From Chryseobacterium sp. LJ668 (GTDB taxonomy: Bacteria; Bacteroidota; Bacteroidia; Flavobacteriales; Weeksellaceae): a stretch of 64,000 nucleotides of DNA. The position numbers were made by a program, and so were the translations under genes. The notes beneath the pieces are model-generated. The model had not been told where the DNA came from. It searched no databases and worked only from the letters and a program-made list of their open reading frames with translations. Location of the stretch: contig NZ_CP080443.1 in assembly GCF_019613955.1 (NCBI RefSeq), forward strand, positions 2,775,001 through 2,839,000. Reading direction: 5' to 3'. Of the stretch, positions 1 through 9,276 are shown in pieces. How positions within the stretch are numbered: the stretch's first letter is position 1; the number at the start of each line of letters is the position of its first letter.

Positions 1-123
1 TTTAGAAATTAAGAATGTTAGCTTAAAAGCAGCTTGTATACTTCTTGATGATTGAAATTCAAACAGTCTTTTTTATCACAAAATATTAATTGATTTACAG
101 CCTCAATTAGATTGTTACAGTTC

Positions 124-195
124 GTACTGATAGAGGAATTGAATGATAATAGAATTTAAAGTTAATTGATCTTTAAATCACCAATTCATCAGTAC
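124..195. repeat. Nested inverted repeats in the leader upstream of the rhamnose genes
   Basis: Three pairs of complementary arms lie one inside another: GTACTGAT (124-131) with ATCAGTAC (188-195), GAATTG (136-141) with CAATTC (182-187), and ATTTAAAG (154-161) with CTTTAAAT (171-178). All arms match perfectly and are separated only by small bulges. The structure ends about 70 bases before the aldolase gene, so it could be a folded mRNA leader or a set of operators. No open reading frame is supported anywhere in 1-265. Confidence 0.6.
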
Positions 196-205
196 AGTGC
201 GGGAT
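196..205 (+). promoter_or_regulatory. Candidate regulatory site AGTGCGGGAT, rhamnose operon
   Basis: The 10-mer AGTGCGGGAT lies 60 bases before the ATG of the aldolase gene. Near-identical AGTGCAGGAT occurs on the coding strand upstream of the pectate lyase (10723-10732) and the GH28 gene (18265-18274). The sharing is seen directly. A common regulator is inference. Confidence 0.4.
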
Positions 206-265
206 GCCGCAGAAAAATAAACAATCTAAATTTGGTTAAAATTCAGAAAACAAAAAGAAAAACAA

Positions 266-2368
266 ATGGAAAACGTAAAAACATTTAAATACGTAGATTA
301 TTTATGGGATGAAAGCAAAGCTGCATCTCTTGGTGATGACCAGGTGGCTTTATTTTTATACCGTTCAAACATATTAGGAGCAGATTTAAGAATTACCAAT
401 TATGGCGGTGGTAACACAAGTTGCAAAACCATCGAAAAAGACCCGTTGACCAATGAAGAAGTTGAGGTAATGTGGGTAAAAGGTTCAGGTGGCGACATCG
501 GAACTTTGACAAGAAAAGGAATCGCCGGATTATATACGGAAAGATTAAGAAATCTTAAAAATGTTTATGGAGGTCTTGCAGACGAAGATAGAATGGTAGG
601 TTTATTTGATCATTGTATTTTCGATTTGGAAAGCAAAGCTCCTTCTATTGATACGCCGCTACACGGTTTACTTCCATTTAAACACATTGATCACCTTCAT
701 CCCGATGCTTTGATTGCAGTAGCTGCCGCAAAAGACAGCGAAGCAATTACGAAAGAAATCTGGGGTGATACAATGGGTTGGGTTCCATGGCAGCGTCCTG
801 GGTTTGATTTAGGTTTACAGTTGGAAAAATGTTTAGCCGATAATCCGGGAATCAGAGGAATCGTTTTAGGAAGCCACGGATTATTTACTTGGGGTGATAC
901 TTCTTACGAATCTTACATGAACAGTTTGGAGGTGATCGAAATGGCTTCTGAATATATCGCTAAAAAAATCCAAGAAAAAGGACAGGTTTTTGGCGGACAA
1001 AAATTAGAATCTCTTCCAGCTGACGAACGTAAAAACAAAGCTGCTCAGATCATGCCTTTGCTAAGAGGTTTGGCTTCTTCTGAAAACAGAATGGTAGGTC
1101 ATTTCACAGATAGCGATGTTGTTTTAGAATACATCAACAGCAATGATTTGGAAAGATTGGCCCCACTTGGAACTTCTTGCCCGGATCACTTCTTAAGAAC
1201 GAAGATTCAACCGCTAGTGTTGACTTTAGATAAGAATGAAGATTTAAGCGATTCTAAAGCTGTTTTAGAAAAATTAAATCCTCTTTTTGAACAATACAGA
1301 CAAGAATACAAAGATTATTATGAAACTTGCAAGCATCCAAACAGTCCGGCAATGCGTGACCCGAATCCGGTAATCATCATTTATCCTGGAGTGGGAATGT
1401 TCAGTTTCTCAAAAGATAAACAAACGACCCGTGTTGCCAACGAATTTTATGTGAATGCCATCAATGTAATGCGAGGTGCAGAAGCAATTTCTGAATACAC
1501 ATCCTTACCAAGACAGGAAGCTTTCGACATCGAATATTGGTTGCTGGAAGAAGCGAAATTGCAAAGAATGCCGAAAGAAAAACCACTGTCAAGAAAAGTG
1601 GCAATCATAACCGGAGCAGGTGGCGGTATCGGACAAGCTATCGCCGACAAAATGGTTCAGGAAGGTGCGGTAGTTGTATTCACAGACCTTAATCAGGAAG
1701 CTGTGGAATCTGTAACTGCAAAATACACAAAAGATCAGGCGGTATCAGTTCCGTGTGATGTGACGAATGAAGAATCTATTGCCAACGCATTTAAAGAAGC
1801 TGTTTTAGCATTCGGTGGAGTAGATATCATCGTGCATTCTGCAGGTTTGGCGATTTCTAAATCTTTAGAAGATACAACAACTAAAGACTGGGAATTACTT
1901 GAAAATGTATTGGTAAAAGGTCAGTTTTTAATGGCGAAAAGCGGTACTGAAATCATGAAAAAGCAGAATTTAGGCGGTGACATCGTCAACATCGCAAGTA
2001 AAAACGGTTTAGTTGCCGGACCAAACAACGTAGCCTACGGAACTGCAAAAGCAGCTCAACAGCACATGACGAGATTATTGGCAGCAGAATTAGCCGCTGA
2101 TAAGATCAGAGTCAATGTGGTGAATCCTGACGGTGTAATCGTTGGAAGTAAAATCTGGGAAGGCTCTTGGGCAGAAGGCCGTGCAAAAGCAAACGGAATT
2201 TCTGTAGAAGAATTGCCTGCATTTTACGCAAAAAGAAATTTATTAAATGAAATTATTCTTCCTGAAGACATCGCAAACGGAGTTTTCGCATGTGTGGCGA
2301 TTTTAGATAAAACAACAGGAAATATCATCAATGTAGATGGCGGAATGGCAAATGCGTTCCCGAGATAA
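266..2368 (+). CDS. Bifunctional rhamnulose-1-phosphate aldolase / short-chain dehydrogenase
   Basis: This is a 700-residue two-domain cytoplasmic enzyme of L-rhamnose breakdown. The N-terminal class II aldolase domain (about 20-400) carries the zinc-type histidines in HIDHLHPDA (near 140) and SHGLFTWG. The C-terminal short-chain dehydrogenase domain starts near 440 with the nucleotide motif TGAGGGIG and has the catalytic YGTAK near 590. In this fusion family the aldolase splits L-rhamnulose 1-phosphate into dihydroxyacetone phosphate and L-lactaldehyde, and the dehydrogenase part is thought to oxidise the lactaldehyde. Length and domain order match the family. It is first in a + strand set with rhamnose isomerase, kinase and lactate dehydrogenase, which supports the assignment. 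A related sugar such as L-fucose is less likely, given the isomerase type. Confidence 0.9.
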   Translation: MENVKTFKYVDYLWDESKAASLGDDQVALFLYRSNILGADLRITNYGGGNTSCKTIEKDPLTNEEVEVMWVKGSGGDIGTLTRKGIAGLYTERLRNLKNVYGGLADEDRMVGLFDHCIFDLESKAPSIDTPLHGLLPFKHIDHLHPDALIAVAAAKDSEAITKEIWGDTMGWVPWQRPGFDLGLQLEKCLADNPGIRGIVLGSHGLFTWGDTSYESYMNSLEVIEMASEYIAKKIQEKGQVFGGQKLESLPADERKNKAAQIMPLLRGLASSENRMVGHFTDSDVVLEYINSNDLERLAPLGTSCPDHFLRTKIQPLVLTLDKNEDLSDSKAVLEKLNPLFEQYRQEYKDYYETCKHPNSPAMRDPNPVIIIYPGVGMFSFSKDKQTTRVANEFYVNAINVMRGAEAISEYTSLPRQEAFDIEYWLLEEAKLQRMPKEKPLSRKVAIITGAGGGIGQAIADKMVQEGAVVVFTDLNQEAVESVTAKYTKDQAVSVPCDVTNEESIANAFKEAVLAFGGVDIIVHSAGLAISKSLEDTTTKDWELLENVLVKGQFLMAKSGTEIMKKQNLGGDIVNIASKNGLVAGPNNVAYGTAKAAQQHMTRLLAAELAADKIRVNVVNPDGVIVGSKIWEGSWAEGRAKANGISVEELPAFYAKRNLLNEIILPEDIANGVFACVAILDKTTGNIINVDGGMANAFPR

Positions 2369-2461
2369 TATTTAATGCTGAAAAAAAATATTTAATTATT
2401 AAATTGGAGGCTTACTATTTTGTTAAGCCTTCAAGTAATAAGAATAAATCTTCTGTATAAA

Positions 2462-2512
2462 GAGCCACGAAGTGGCGACATATAAGTAGCACAGGGTAAA
2501 ACACTGTGAGCA
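2462..2512. repeat. REP-like double hairpin between aldolase and isomerase genes
   Basis: Two short hairpins stand side by side: GCCAC/GTGGC (64-68 and 72-76 of the 2400s) and CACAG/CTGTG (2490-2494 and 2504-2508). The design resembles small extragenic palindromes common in flavobacterial genomes. It sits in the 176-base gap of a presumed operon and could stabilise or trim the transcript. No T-run follows, so it is not a classical terminator. Confidence 0.5.
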
Positions 2513-2544
2513 AATATGAATAAAGATTTTTTAAAAATCAAATC

Positions 2545-3822
2545 ATGATTATAGGAAAAGATATCATTGAACAACACAATAAAAACGAAGTTGAAAATTT
2601 CAATTCAGACTTCACATATTTATCAGATAAACTAACAAAATCAGGAGCAAACGTTTCAGATATTGTTAACAAAATCGCCGACTTTCAGGTAGCAATTCCA
2701 AGCTGGGCTTTAGGCGCAGGCGGAACCCGTTTCGGAAGATTTTCTTACGGTGGCGAACCTGCTGTTTTGGAGCAGAAATTAGATGACGTTGGATTGCTTC
2801 ACGCGCTGACTCATTCTGCTGGAGCGGTTTCACTTCACATTCCATGGGATATTCCAAGTGATGTAAGTGCTTTGAAAGAAAGTGCGGCGTCTCACGGATT
2901 GATCTTTGATGCGATGAATTCAAACACGTTTCAGGATCAGCCGGATGCTAAACATTCCTACAAATTCGGTTCTTTAAATTCTGTTAACGAAGATTCCCGA
3001 GCTTACGCTGTTGAACACAACAAAGAAGTGATCAGAATCGGAAAAGAATTAGGTTCAAAAAGCTTAACTGTTTGGTTGGCTGACGGAGCGAGTTTTCCTG
3101 GGCAGTTAAATTTCCAGACTGCTTTATCAAACACTGAAAAAAGCTTAAAAGAAATTTATGCAGGAATGCCGGAAGACTGGAAACTGTTTATCGAGTACAA
3201 GCCTTACGAACCGAATTTCTATTCAACAACCATTCAGGATTGGGGAACTTCTTTCATGTTGGCCAATGCTTGCGGTGATAGAGCTTTCACTTTAGTAGAT
3301 CTTGGTCATCATTTACCAAACACCAATATAGAGCAGATCGTTGCAACTTTAATGTACAAAGGTAAATTGGGTGGTTTCCACTTCAACGATAGCAAATATG
3401 GCGATGATGATTTGACGGTTGGTTCTATTAAACCTTATGCTTTGTTCCTGATCTTCAACGAATTGGTTTACGGAATGGAAAACAACGCCAACAATCCGTA
3501 TCCTGCATGGATGATCGATGCAAGTCATAATATCAAAGATCCTTTAGAAGATCTGTTACAATCTTTGGAAGCCATTTTAATCGCTTATGCTCAGGCACTT
3601 TTGGTTGATCAGAAAGCTTTAAAAACAGCACAGTTAAACAATGATGTCGTAGCAGCACAGGATATTTTGCAGAATGCGTACAGAACAGACGTTCGTCCGT
3701 TGTTGAAAGCCGCAAGATTACAGACTGGTGCAGCCTTAAACCCGATTGCTGCTTACAGAAGTTTAAAGGTGAGAGAAACCTTGATTTCTGAAAGAGGCTG
3801 GGCAAAAGCAACCGGATTATAA
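2545..3822 (+). CDS. rhaI: L-rhamnose isomerase (Pseudomonas stutzeri type sugar isomerase)
   Basis: This cytoplasmic isomerase converts L-rhamnose to L-rhamnulose. It is 425 residues of TIM-barrel sequence. The four metal-binding residues of the P. stutzeri L-rhamnose isomerase family are visible at E217 (FIEYKP), D252 (LVDLGHH), H279 (GFHFND) and D325 (MIDASHN). Each is two positions before the published E219/D254/H281/D327, a strikingly regular match. The gene follows the aldolase/dehydrogenase at 176 bases, with a REP-like hairpin in between. This isomerase type has broad aldose specificity in vitro, but the surrounding aldolase and kinase point to rhamnose as the natural substrate. Confidence 0.9.
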   Translation: MIIGKDIIEQHNKNEVENFNSDFTYLSDKLTKSGANVSDIVNKIADFQVAIPSWALGAGGTRFGRFSYGGEPAVLEQKLDDVGLLHALTHSAGAVSLHIPWDIPSDVSALKESAASHGLIFDAMNSNTFQDQPDAKHSYKFGSLNSVNEDSRAYAVEHNKEVIRIGKELGSKSLTVWLADGASFPGQLNFQTALSNTEKSLKEIYAGMPEDWKLFIEYKPYEPNFYSTTIQDWGTSFMLANACGDRAFTLVDLGHHLPNTNIEQIVATLMYKGKLGGFHFNDSKYGDDDLTVGSIKPYALFLIFNELVYGMENNANNPYPAWMIDASHNIKDPLEDLLQSLEAILIAYAQALLVDQKALKTAQLNNDVVAAQDILQNAYRTDVRPLLKAARLQTGAALNPIAAYRSLKVRETLISERGWAKATGL

Positions 3823-4218
3823 AATCCGTTTCAATTGATAATTTCAACTTTCAGGTGCAATTGGAAGTTAATTATATATCCTTATATAGTACCGTTGAGT
3901 AGAGAGTGTTTGGAAATTAGGGATACTTCGTTAATTGGGAAATCAGTGGATTTTTTTCTTAATTCTCTTAGTTACTAAACACTCCTTAATGGTTTTAAAT
4001 TTTTTTTTAAGAACACGATGATATTTTTTATAAAAAAGATTAAATTATAAAGAACTTTGTTTTCTTCGCTAAGTGGAACGCCTTTGCGAACTTAAAAACA
4101 TTTAGCATTTAAAAAACTTTGCACACTTTGCGTTAAAAAATAGTAGAACAATTCTAAAATCACATTTGAAAAAAAGCTAGTCCCCATTTTATAATAAATT
4201 ATTAAATTCATTTCAGGA
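3823..4218. other. Gene-free gap between isomerase and kinase genes
   Basis: This stretch of 396 bases shows no supportable coding sequence. The second half (about 4050-4140) is a low-complexity element with repeated words such as CTTTGCGAAC, CTTTGCACAC and TTTGCGTTAAAA. Similar words recur as dispersed repeats in flavobacterial genomes (remembered, not checked). A separate kinase promoter could lie here, but I see no convincing element. Confidence 0.4.
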
Positions 4219-5604
4219 ATGTCAAAAAAAAAGGTAACCATCGTATTTGATATTGGGAAAACCAACAAAAAGTTTTTTTTATTTGATAAAAATTACAAAG
4301 AAGTGGTGCGTGAATACACCGAACTTCCCCTTACCACTGATGAAGATGGTTATCCTACAGAAGATCTTGCAGCACTTCAAAACTGGATCAAAGATAATTT
4401 CAATGCCATTCTTGATGATGAAAATTATGAAGTGAAAGCCATTAATTTTTCGACTTATGGAGCAAGTTTTGTACATCTCGATCAGAAAGGAAATGTTTTA
4501 ACGCCGCTGTACAATTATACCAAGCCGATGGATCAGGATATTCTTGATTTATTTTATGAAAAACATGGCAGCAAACTGAAAATTGCCCGCGAAACCGCAT
4601 CTCCTCAAACGGGAATGCTCAACTCCGGACTGCAATTATTCTGGTTAAAATACAAACATCCGGAAGTTTTTAAAAAAATCCGTTACAGTCTGCATTTACC
4701 TCAGTATTTATCGTATTTATTTACAGGAATTTGCGTTTCAGAATTTACCTCAATTGGCTGTCATACCAATTTGTGGGATTACGACAAAGCAGATTATCAC
4801 GACTGGGTGTATGAAGAAGGAATTGATGCCTTGCTGGGACCCATCGTTCCGACATCGGCAAGTATAAACACTTCGTACAGAAACAAAAAAATTAAAATCG
4901 GTGTTGGAATTCATGATAGCTCATCAGCACTATTACCGTATATTTTAAGTAAAAAAGAACCGTTTTTATTGCTGTCAACAGGAACTTGGAGTATTTCTTT
5001 AAATCCGTTTAATGATGAAAGTTTAACGGATGAAGATATCGAAAACAACTGTCTGAATTACATGAGAATCGACGGCAAACGTGTGAAAGCGTCCCGTTTT
5101 TTCATGGGAAATGAATACAAAATTCAGGTTGAAAAATTGTGTGATTATTACGGAAAAGAATATGGTTTTCACAGAGAAGTACAATTTGATCAGGATTTGT
5201 ATCTGCGGCTGATGAAAAATAAAAATATCTATTTCCGTTTTGAAGGGATTATTTTAAAACGAAAAATGATTACAGCTACAGATTTAAATTCATTCTCAAC
5301 CTTTGAAGAAGCTTACCATCAATTGATGATCGAGTTAATGGATTTGCAGATTCACACCATTACCAACGCTATTGGAAATTCAGAAATTAAAAATATTTAT
5401 ATCGACGGCGGTTTCACAGACAATGATGTCTTTATGAAACTGATGTCGCATCATTTCCAGCATTACAATGTGATGTCTACGCATTCTCCGTTGGGATCGG
5501 CTTTGGGTGCATCGATGGTAATTTCTAATAAAAAAATAGACGAAACGTTTTTACAGCAGCATTATCAGATGAAAGTGCTGCAGCCACTTATTCTTAATCT
5601 ATAA
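4219..5604 (+). CDS. FGGY-family carbohydrate kinase, probable rhamnulokinase
   Basis: This 461-residue cytoplasmic kinase is of the FGGY/actin-fold type. It has the N-terminal phosphate motif FDIGKTNKKFF (about 10-20), a second phosphate loop STGTWSI (near 256) and the C-terminal adenosine motif IYIDGGFTDND (near 395). Its place after rhamnose isomerase and the rhamnulose-1-phosphate aldolase fusion fits phosphorylation of L-rhamnulose by ATP. The family also contains fuculokinase and xylulokinase, so the substrate rests on context. A 396-base gap separates it from the isomerase, so it may have its own promoter. Confidence 0.8.
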   Translation: MSKKKVTIVFDIGKTNKKFFLFDKNYKEVVREYTELPLTTDEDGYPTEDLAALQNWIKDNFNAILDDENYEVKAINFSTYGASFVHLDQKGNVLTPLYNYTKPMDQDILDLFYEKHGSKLKIARETASPQTGMLNSGLQLFWLKYKHPEVFKKIRYSLHLPQYLSYLFTGICVSEFTSIGCHTNLWDYDKADYHDWVYEEGIDALLGPIVPTSASINTSYRNKKIKIGVGIHDSSSALLPYILSKKEPFLLLSTGTWSISLNPFNDESLTDEDIENNCLNYMRIDGKRVKASRFFMGNEYKIQVEKLCDYYGKEYGFHREVQFDQDLYLRLMKNKNIYFRFEGIILKRKMITATDLNSFSTFEEAYHQLMIELMDLQIHTITNAIGNSEIKNIYIDGGFTDNDVFMKLMSHHFQHYNVMSTHSPLGSALGASMVISNKKIDETFLQQHYQMKVLQPLILNL

Positions 5605-5719
5605 ATTGGTTGGAAGCTGGAAGTCAGATGCCGAAAATTAAAATGAATATTATTGATAATCATCCAGTTTTCAAAATAAAACATCCATCACCCAACAATA
5701 AACATCCAACAACTAAGCT

Positions 5720-6871
5720 ATGTCCTTTCCATTTGATACCAATTATGCCTCGCTTGAACTTTTAATTGAAAGAGCAAAGAAAAAAATGCCCCGTTTCGCT
5801 TTCGAATATTTGGACGGAGGCTGTAATGAAAATATCAACCGCGACAGAAATACGAGCGAATTACGAGAAGTTTTGCTTCGTCCGCAATACTTGAACAACA
5901 ATTACACGGAAGCCAATATGGAAACGGAATTATTTGGGGTAAAATATTCTGCTCCATTCGGGATTTCTCCTGTTGGTTTACAAGGTTTGATGTGGCCCAA
6001 TGCTCCGGAAATTTTAGCAAAAGCAGCTTTTAAACATAATATTCCTTTCATTTTAAGTACGGTAACGACCAGCAGTATCGAAAGAATTGCAGAACTGACG
6101 GAAGGAAAAGCTTGGTATCAACTGTACCATCCTAAAGAAGAATGGTTGCGTGATGATATTCTTGACCGTTGTGAAGCTTCTGGTTATGATGTTTTGTGTG
6201 TTTTATCCGATGTTCCAACTTTTGGTTACAGAGCAAAAGAGATCAGAAACGGTTTGGCAATGCCACCACAGCTGAACTTCAGAAATGTTTCCCAGGCTTT
6301 GGCAAGACCGGAATGGTGCCTTGAAATTTTGAAACAAGGCGTTCCAAGTTTTAAAACGATGGAAAAATACATGGACAAAAACATGAACGTAAAACAGTTG
6401 GGACAGTTCATGAACTCTACTTTTTCCGGCAGATTAAATTCAGACAGAATCAAAGCCATCCGTGACAAATGGAAAGGGAAATTAGTCATAAAAGGCGTCG
6501 CTTCCGACGAAGATGCAGCAGAAGCGGTACGTTTAGGATTTGATGGAATGATCATTTCCAATCACGGCGGAAGACAGTTGGATGCCGGAGAATCTACGAT
6601 TGCCGTGGTAAAAGAGATCAGTGAAAAATACAAAGGTCAGATTAAAATCATGATGGACAGCGGCGTAAGAACCGGTCCGGATGTTGCCCGTGCTTTGAGT
6701 TGCGGTGCTGAATTTACCTTTATGGGAAGAACGTTTATGTATGCAGTTGGAGCGCTTGGTGATAAAGGCGGAGACCATATTATTGAAATGCTGAAAATGC
6801 AGTTCAGACAGGTGATGGAGCAGGTTTGCTGTGATACACCGGAGGAGTTGCAGAATTTTAGGGTGAGGTGA
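5720..6871 (+). CDS. lldD: FMN-dependent L-lactate dehydrogenase / alpha-hydroxy acid oxidase
   Basis: This is a 383-residue FMN enzyme of the glycolate oxidase/LldD family. The signature SNHGGRQLD contains the catalytic His282. The FMN-phosphate region MMDSGVRTGPDVARAL and the N-terminal FEYLDGG motif are typical. It would oxidise L-lactate to pyruvate, passing electrons to the respiratory chain. The product of lactaldehyde oxidation by the upstream fusion enzyme is L-lactate, so this gene closes the route from rhamnose to central metabolism. It lies 115 bases after the kinase. Other 2-hydroxy acids are possible substrates. Confidence 0.85.
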   Translation: MSFPFDTNYASLELLIERAKKKMPRFAFEYLDGGCNENINRDRNTSELREVLLRPQYLNNNYTEANMETELFGVKYSAPFGISPVGLQGLMWPNAPEILAKAAFKHNIPFILSTVTTSSIERIAELTEGKAWYQLYHPKEEWLRDDILDRCEASGYDVLCVLSDVPTFGYRAKEIRNGLAMPPQLNFRNVSQALARPEWCLEILKQGVPSFKTMEKYMDKNMNVKQLGQFMNSTFSGRLNSDRIKAIRDKWKGKLVIKGVASDEDAAEAVRLGFDGMIISNHGGRQLDAGESTIAVVKEISEKYKGQIKIMMDSGVRTGPDVARALSCGAEFTFMGRTFMYAVGALGDKGGDHIIEMLKMQFRQVMEQVCCDTPEELQNFRVR

Positions 6872-6892
6872 CTTTATTTTGGCGCTACGCTG

Positions 6893-7381
6893 TTATCTGC
6901 TGCTGTATTTTTTCTCGGTATTTATTTTAATTTCGGAAATGATATCATGAGTATAATCATCATTTTCGATTTTTGTATTTTTTACCAAAACACCGTTTAC
7001 GTACTTTTCTTTAGTTTTATTTCTAAAATTAGTTACATAAATTGTATCTGTCTCTTTTTTTAATCTATCAGGACTTTCAAAACATTCAGTTCTAGAAACA
7101 GTAAACAAAATAGAGTCACTTTTAGAGCTAAATAAATAATAACTTTCACTATTGCACATCTCTCCACTGCTTTGCAAGATTAATAGTTTTAATTTTGAAT
7201 TTACGAAATAGGATTTTTGCGGATATAAAATAAAATGAGTATATTCAAATGTTTCAGCATTATTTCTATTAATGGAATCTTTGAAGTCATTTTCAAATTT
7301 TATGTAAATTCGGTCGTTCGGAGTTGAGCAACTTAGTAAAGTGAAAATTGAAATGAGTATTATTAAAATTTGTTTCAACAT
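6893..7381 (-). CDS. Small lipoprotein of unknown function
   Basis: About 162 residues, not recognised. The preferred start is the ATG at 7381, because it begins a lipoprotein signal (MLKQILIILISIFTLLSC) ending in the lipobox LLSC. A longer frame would put 15 odd residues ahead of it. The mature part is polar and rich in beta-type sequence, without a familiar motif. It is probably anchored in the outer membrane facing the periplasm. It is convergent with the lactate dehydrogenase gene, 21 bases apart, and appears to be a lone gene. Confidence 0.65.
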   Translation of the reverse strand: MLKQILIILISIFTLLSCSTPNDRIYIKFENDFKDSINRNNAETFEYTHFILYPQKSYFVNSKLKLLILQSSGEMCNSESYYLFSSKSDSILFTVSRTECFESPDRLKKETDTIYVTNFRNKTKEKYVNGVLVKNTKIENDDYTHDIISEIKINTEKKYSSR

Positions 7382-7515
7382 AGTTTTGTTCAATAGCAAA
7401 TACTCAAATATACTCAATCGAATCAAATAGAAAATATAGAAATGTTATAATAGCCTGTTCGATAAAAAACTTACAGTAATAATTAGACCAATTAAATTGT
7501 TTAAAACTTAATTAA

Positions 7516-7959
7516 TCACTTTTTCTTCTCCGATTTCACCGCCTGTCTCGCCAGCAATTTCCAATCATTTTTCACCTTGGTCCAAACCAGCAAAATATCC
7601 AGAGTCACATCACCCGGAGCTTTTCCCAGATCAGCAGTGGTGGCATAAAAATGATGACGGACAATCGCAGTATTTCCAACGATTTGTATATTTTGATTAG
7701 TAATATCAATGGTCAAAAAATCAGATTTTTTGCTGACCAATTTTTCTACAAATTCTTTAGCATCATCAATATGCCCTCCGGAATGTCCGTAAGTCAACTC
7801 AGGTACAATTAAGGATTCTAATGATGTTTTATCTCCGCTGATCATGGCTAACCTCAGTTTTTCTGCGCCATTTGTCACAGCTTGTATGTCATTTTTTTTC
7901 TGCCCGTAAACAGTGATTGCTACCAAAAAACTCATGGCAAAAATTAATTTCTTTATCAT
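7516..7959 (-). CDS. Secreted NTF2-like (SnoaL/DUF4440-type) protein
   Basis: This protein has 147 residues with a signal peptide (MIKKLIFAMSFLVAITVYG, then QKK). The rest fits the NTF2-like cone fold of the DUF4440/SnoaL group: an N-terminal helix, a HSGGHIDDAKEF turn, then strands ending in WKLLARQAVK. Such proteins bind small hydrophobic ligands or have lyase/isomerase activity, and no specific function can be given. It is probably periplasmic. It stands alone between the lipoprotein and the regulator, both on the same strand but separated by more than 100 bases. Confidence 0.75.
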   Translation of the reverse strand: MIKKLIFAMSFLVAITVYGQKKNDIQAVTNGAEKLRLAMISGDKTSLESLIVPELTYGHSGGHIDDAKEFVEKLVSKKSDFLTIDITNQNIQIVGNTAIVRHHFYATTADLGKAPGDVTLDILLVWTKVKNDWKLLARQAVKSEKKK

Positions 7960-8049
7960 TTTAATTAAATATTTTTTGTTGGAATTTTGTGAAAAATTTC
8001 AAGTTATTTTTGATAAATATTTGGATTGTGCTATATCAACTATAATTTT

Positions 8050-8084
8050 CATCAATCATCAATCATCAATCATCAATCATCAAT
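8050..8084. repeat. Tandem heptamer CATCAAT x 5
   Basis: Five perfect copies of CATCAAT run head to tail, just after the end of the GntR-type gene (which stops at 8088 on the - strand). Seven is not a multiple of three and the repeat is outside any gene. It may vary in copy number between strains, but no regulatory role is visible. Confidence 0.85.
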
Positions 8085-8087
8085 TAT

Positions 8088-9134
8088 CTATAGTGATTCC
8101 CTCTGAATAAATTTAAACACATTATTCACCTGCTCCTTCTTATTTTTCAAAATCATGTATGCTGCAGATTCCCCCATTGCCTTAAAATCTGTTGTAATCA
8201 CCGTAATTCCAAGCAATTCTTTCAAAGGCGTTTCGTTATAGGAAATGATACCGATGTCCTCACCTAATTTCAGATTTTTTTGACGGATTTGTTTCACCAG
8301 ATTCACCAGATCACGCTCACGAATGGTGATGAAAATATCTTTATCCTGCAGTTCCATGTCAGGATAGATTTCATCAAGAATTTCATAATCGAGTTTAAAA
8401 TCTCTGCAAAACTTTTCAAAACCTCTCACAATACGGAAAGGATAAGGATGAATAGATTTGTCGGGATATACCAAAATGATCTTCTCGTACTTTTTTATTT
8501 TATCTAGACCTTCTTCTAATGCGTTGTATATATCGTGCTCAAAATCTTGAAAAATAGAGCCATATTCTCCCGAAATATTGGGTTTTGTATTGTCTAAAAG
8601 CAATAATTTATTCTTAGGAATTTGTTCGATCATGTCTAAAACTTCCTGTGTAGAGCTGGTATGTTTATATTGCTCATCACGAAAATGTGGCATCACCACA
8701 TAATAATCAAACCCACCGAGATTCTTTTTTAAAGAATTAATAAAAAGCGTTTCGTCACAGTGATAGATGTACATTTCAACATTGCCTTTGGTACCGATGG
8801 CGTTCACAAAATAATTGTAAATCATCATCTTATAGGTACTGGGCTTGTTGATCAGAAAGAAAATATTGATAATGTCATTTTTATTTACCCGAGAAATATA
8901 ATAACCTTTCCCTTTCACAGATTCAATGATTTGCCTTTTGCGAAGCTCTTTATACGCCTTTTCCACTGTATCTCTCGAGAGAAAGCAAGATTCGCTGAGT
9001 TCATTGATAGAAGGAATTTTTTCTCCTATTTTAATCTTTCCACCGTCAATTCCGTTCAGGATAGAATCTACAATCTGCTTGTATTTCGGGACTCTGGAAT
9101 TTTCATTGATATTGATTTCTAAAGTGTCTGACAT
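8088..9134 (-). CDS. GntR-family regulator with periplasmic-binding-protein-like sensor
   Basis: About 348 residues. The first 70 form a GntR winged helix (VPKYKQIVDSILNGI, the recognition segment LSRDTVEKAYKELRKRQII, then GKGYYI). The rest resembles the LacI/ribose-binding sensor fold used by many Bacteroidota GntR proteins. The start at 9134 (MSDTLEI) is preferred over an upstream ATG at 9176, because the extra 14 residues precede the conserved domain. It lies between the rhamnose genes and the pectin-degrading genes, so it probably senses a sugar or sugar acid released from pectin. The ligand is unknown. Confidence 0.85.
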   Translation of the reverse strand: MSDTLEININENSRVPKYKQIVDSILNGIDGGKIKIGEKIPSINELSESCFLSRDTVEKAYKELRKRQIIESVKGKGYYISRVNKNDIINIFFLINKPSTYKMMIYNYFVNAIGTKGNVEMYIYHCDETLFINSLKKNLGGFDYYVVMPHFRDEQYKHTSSTQEVLDMIEQIPKNKLLLLDNTKPNISGEYGSIFQDFEHDIYNALEEGLDKIKKYEKIILVYPDKSIHPYPFRIVRGFEKFCRDFKLDYEILDEIYPDMELQDKDIFITIRERDLVNLVKQIRQKNLKLGEDIGIISYNETPLKELLGITVITTDFKAMGESAAYMILKNKKEQVNNVFKFIQRESL

Positions 9135-9216
9135 GATATTGAATGGATATTTCCAAAATTGCTTATGAATATACAAGTTACAAAATTTATGTTAACCAAT
9201 GCAATTATGTTTAATT

Positions 9217-9259
9217 AATATCTGTTGATATTCCATGTAAGATCCTTTTATCGATAAAA
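9217..9259. promoter_or_regulatory. Two palindromes upstream of the GntR-type gene
   Basis: AATATC-TGTT-GATATT (9217-9232) and the perfect 14-base palindrome TTTTATCGATAAAA (9246-9259) lie 80-125 bases before the regulator start and just after the pectate lyase stop. They could be autoregulatory operators, or the second could act as a weak end signal for the lyase transcript. Binding is inference. Confidence 0.35.
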
Positions 9260-9276
9260 TTAATTACTAAATAATA

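Noticed and set aside
1..265. tRNA or small RNA in the first 265 bases
   Set aside because: Nested inverted repeats exist, but no cloverleaf or TPsiC-like arm is present.
8050..8084. Tandem repeat considered as a CRISPR array
   Set aside because: The unit is only seven bases with no spacers, so it is a simple tandem repeat.
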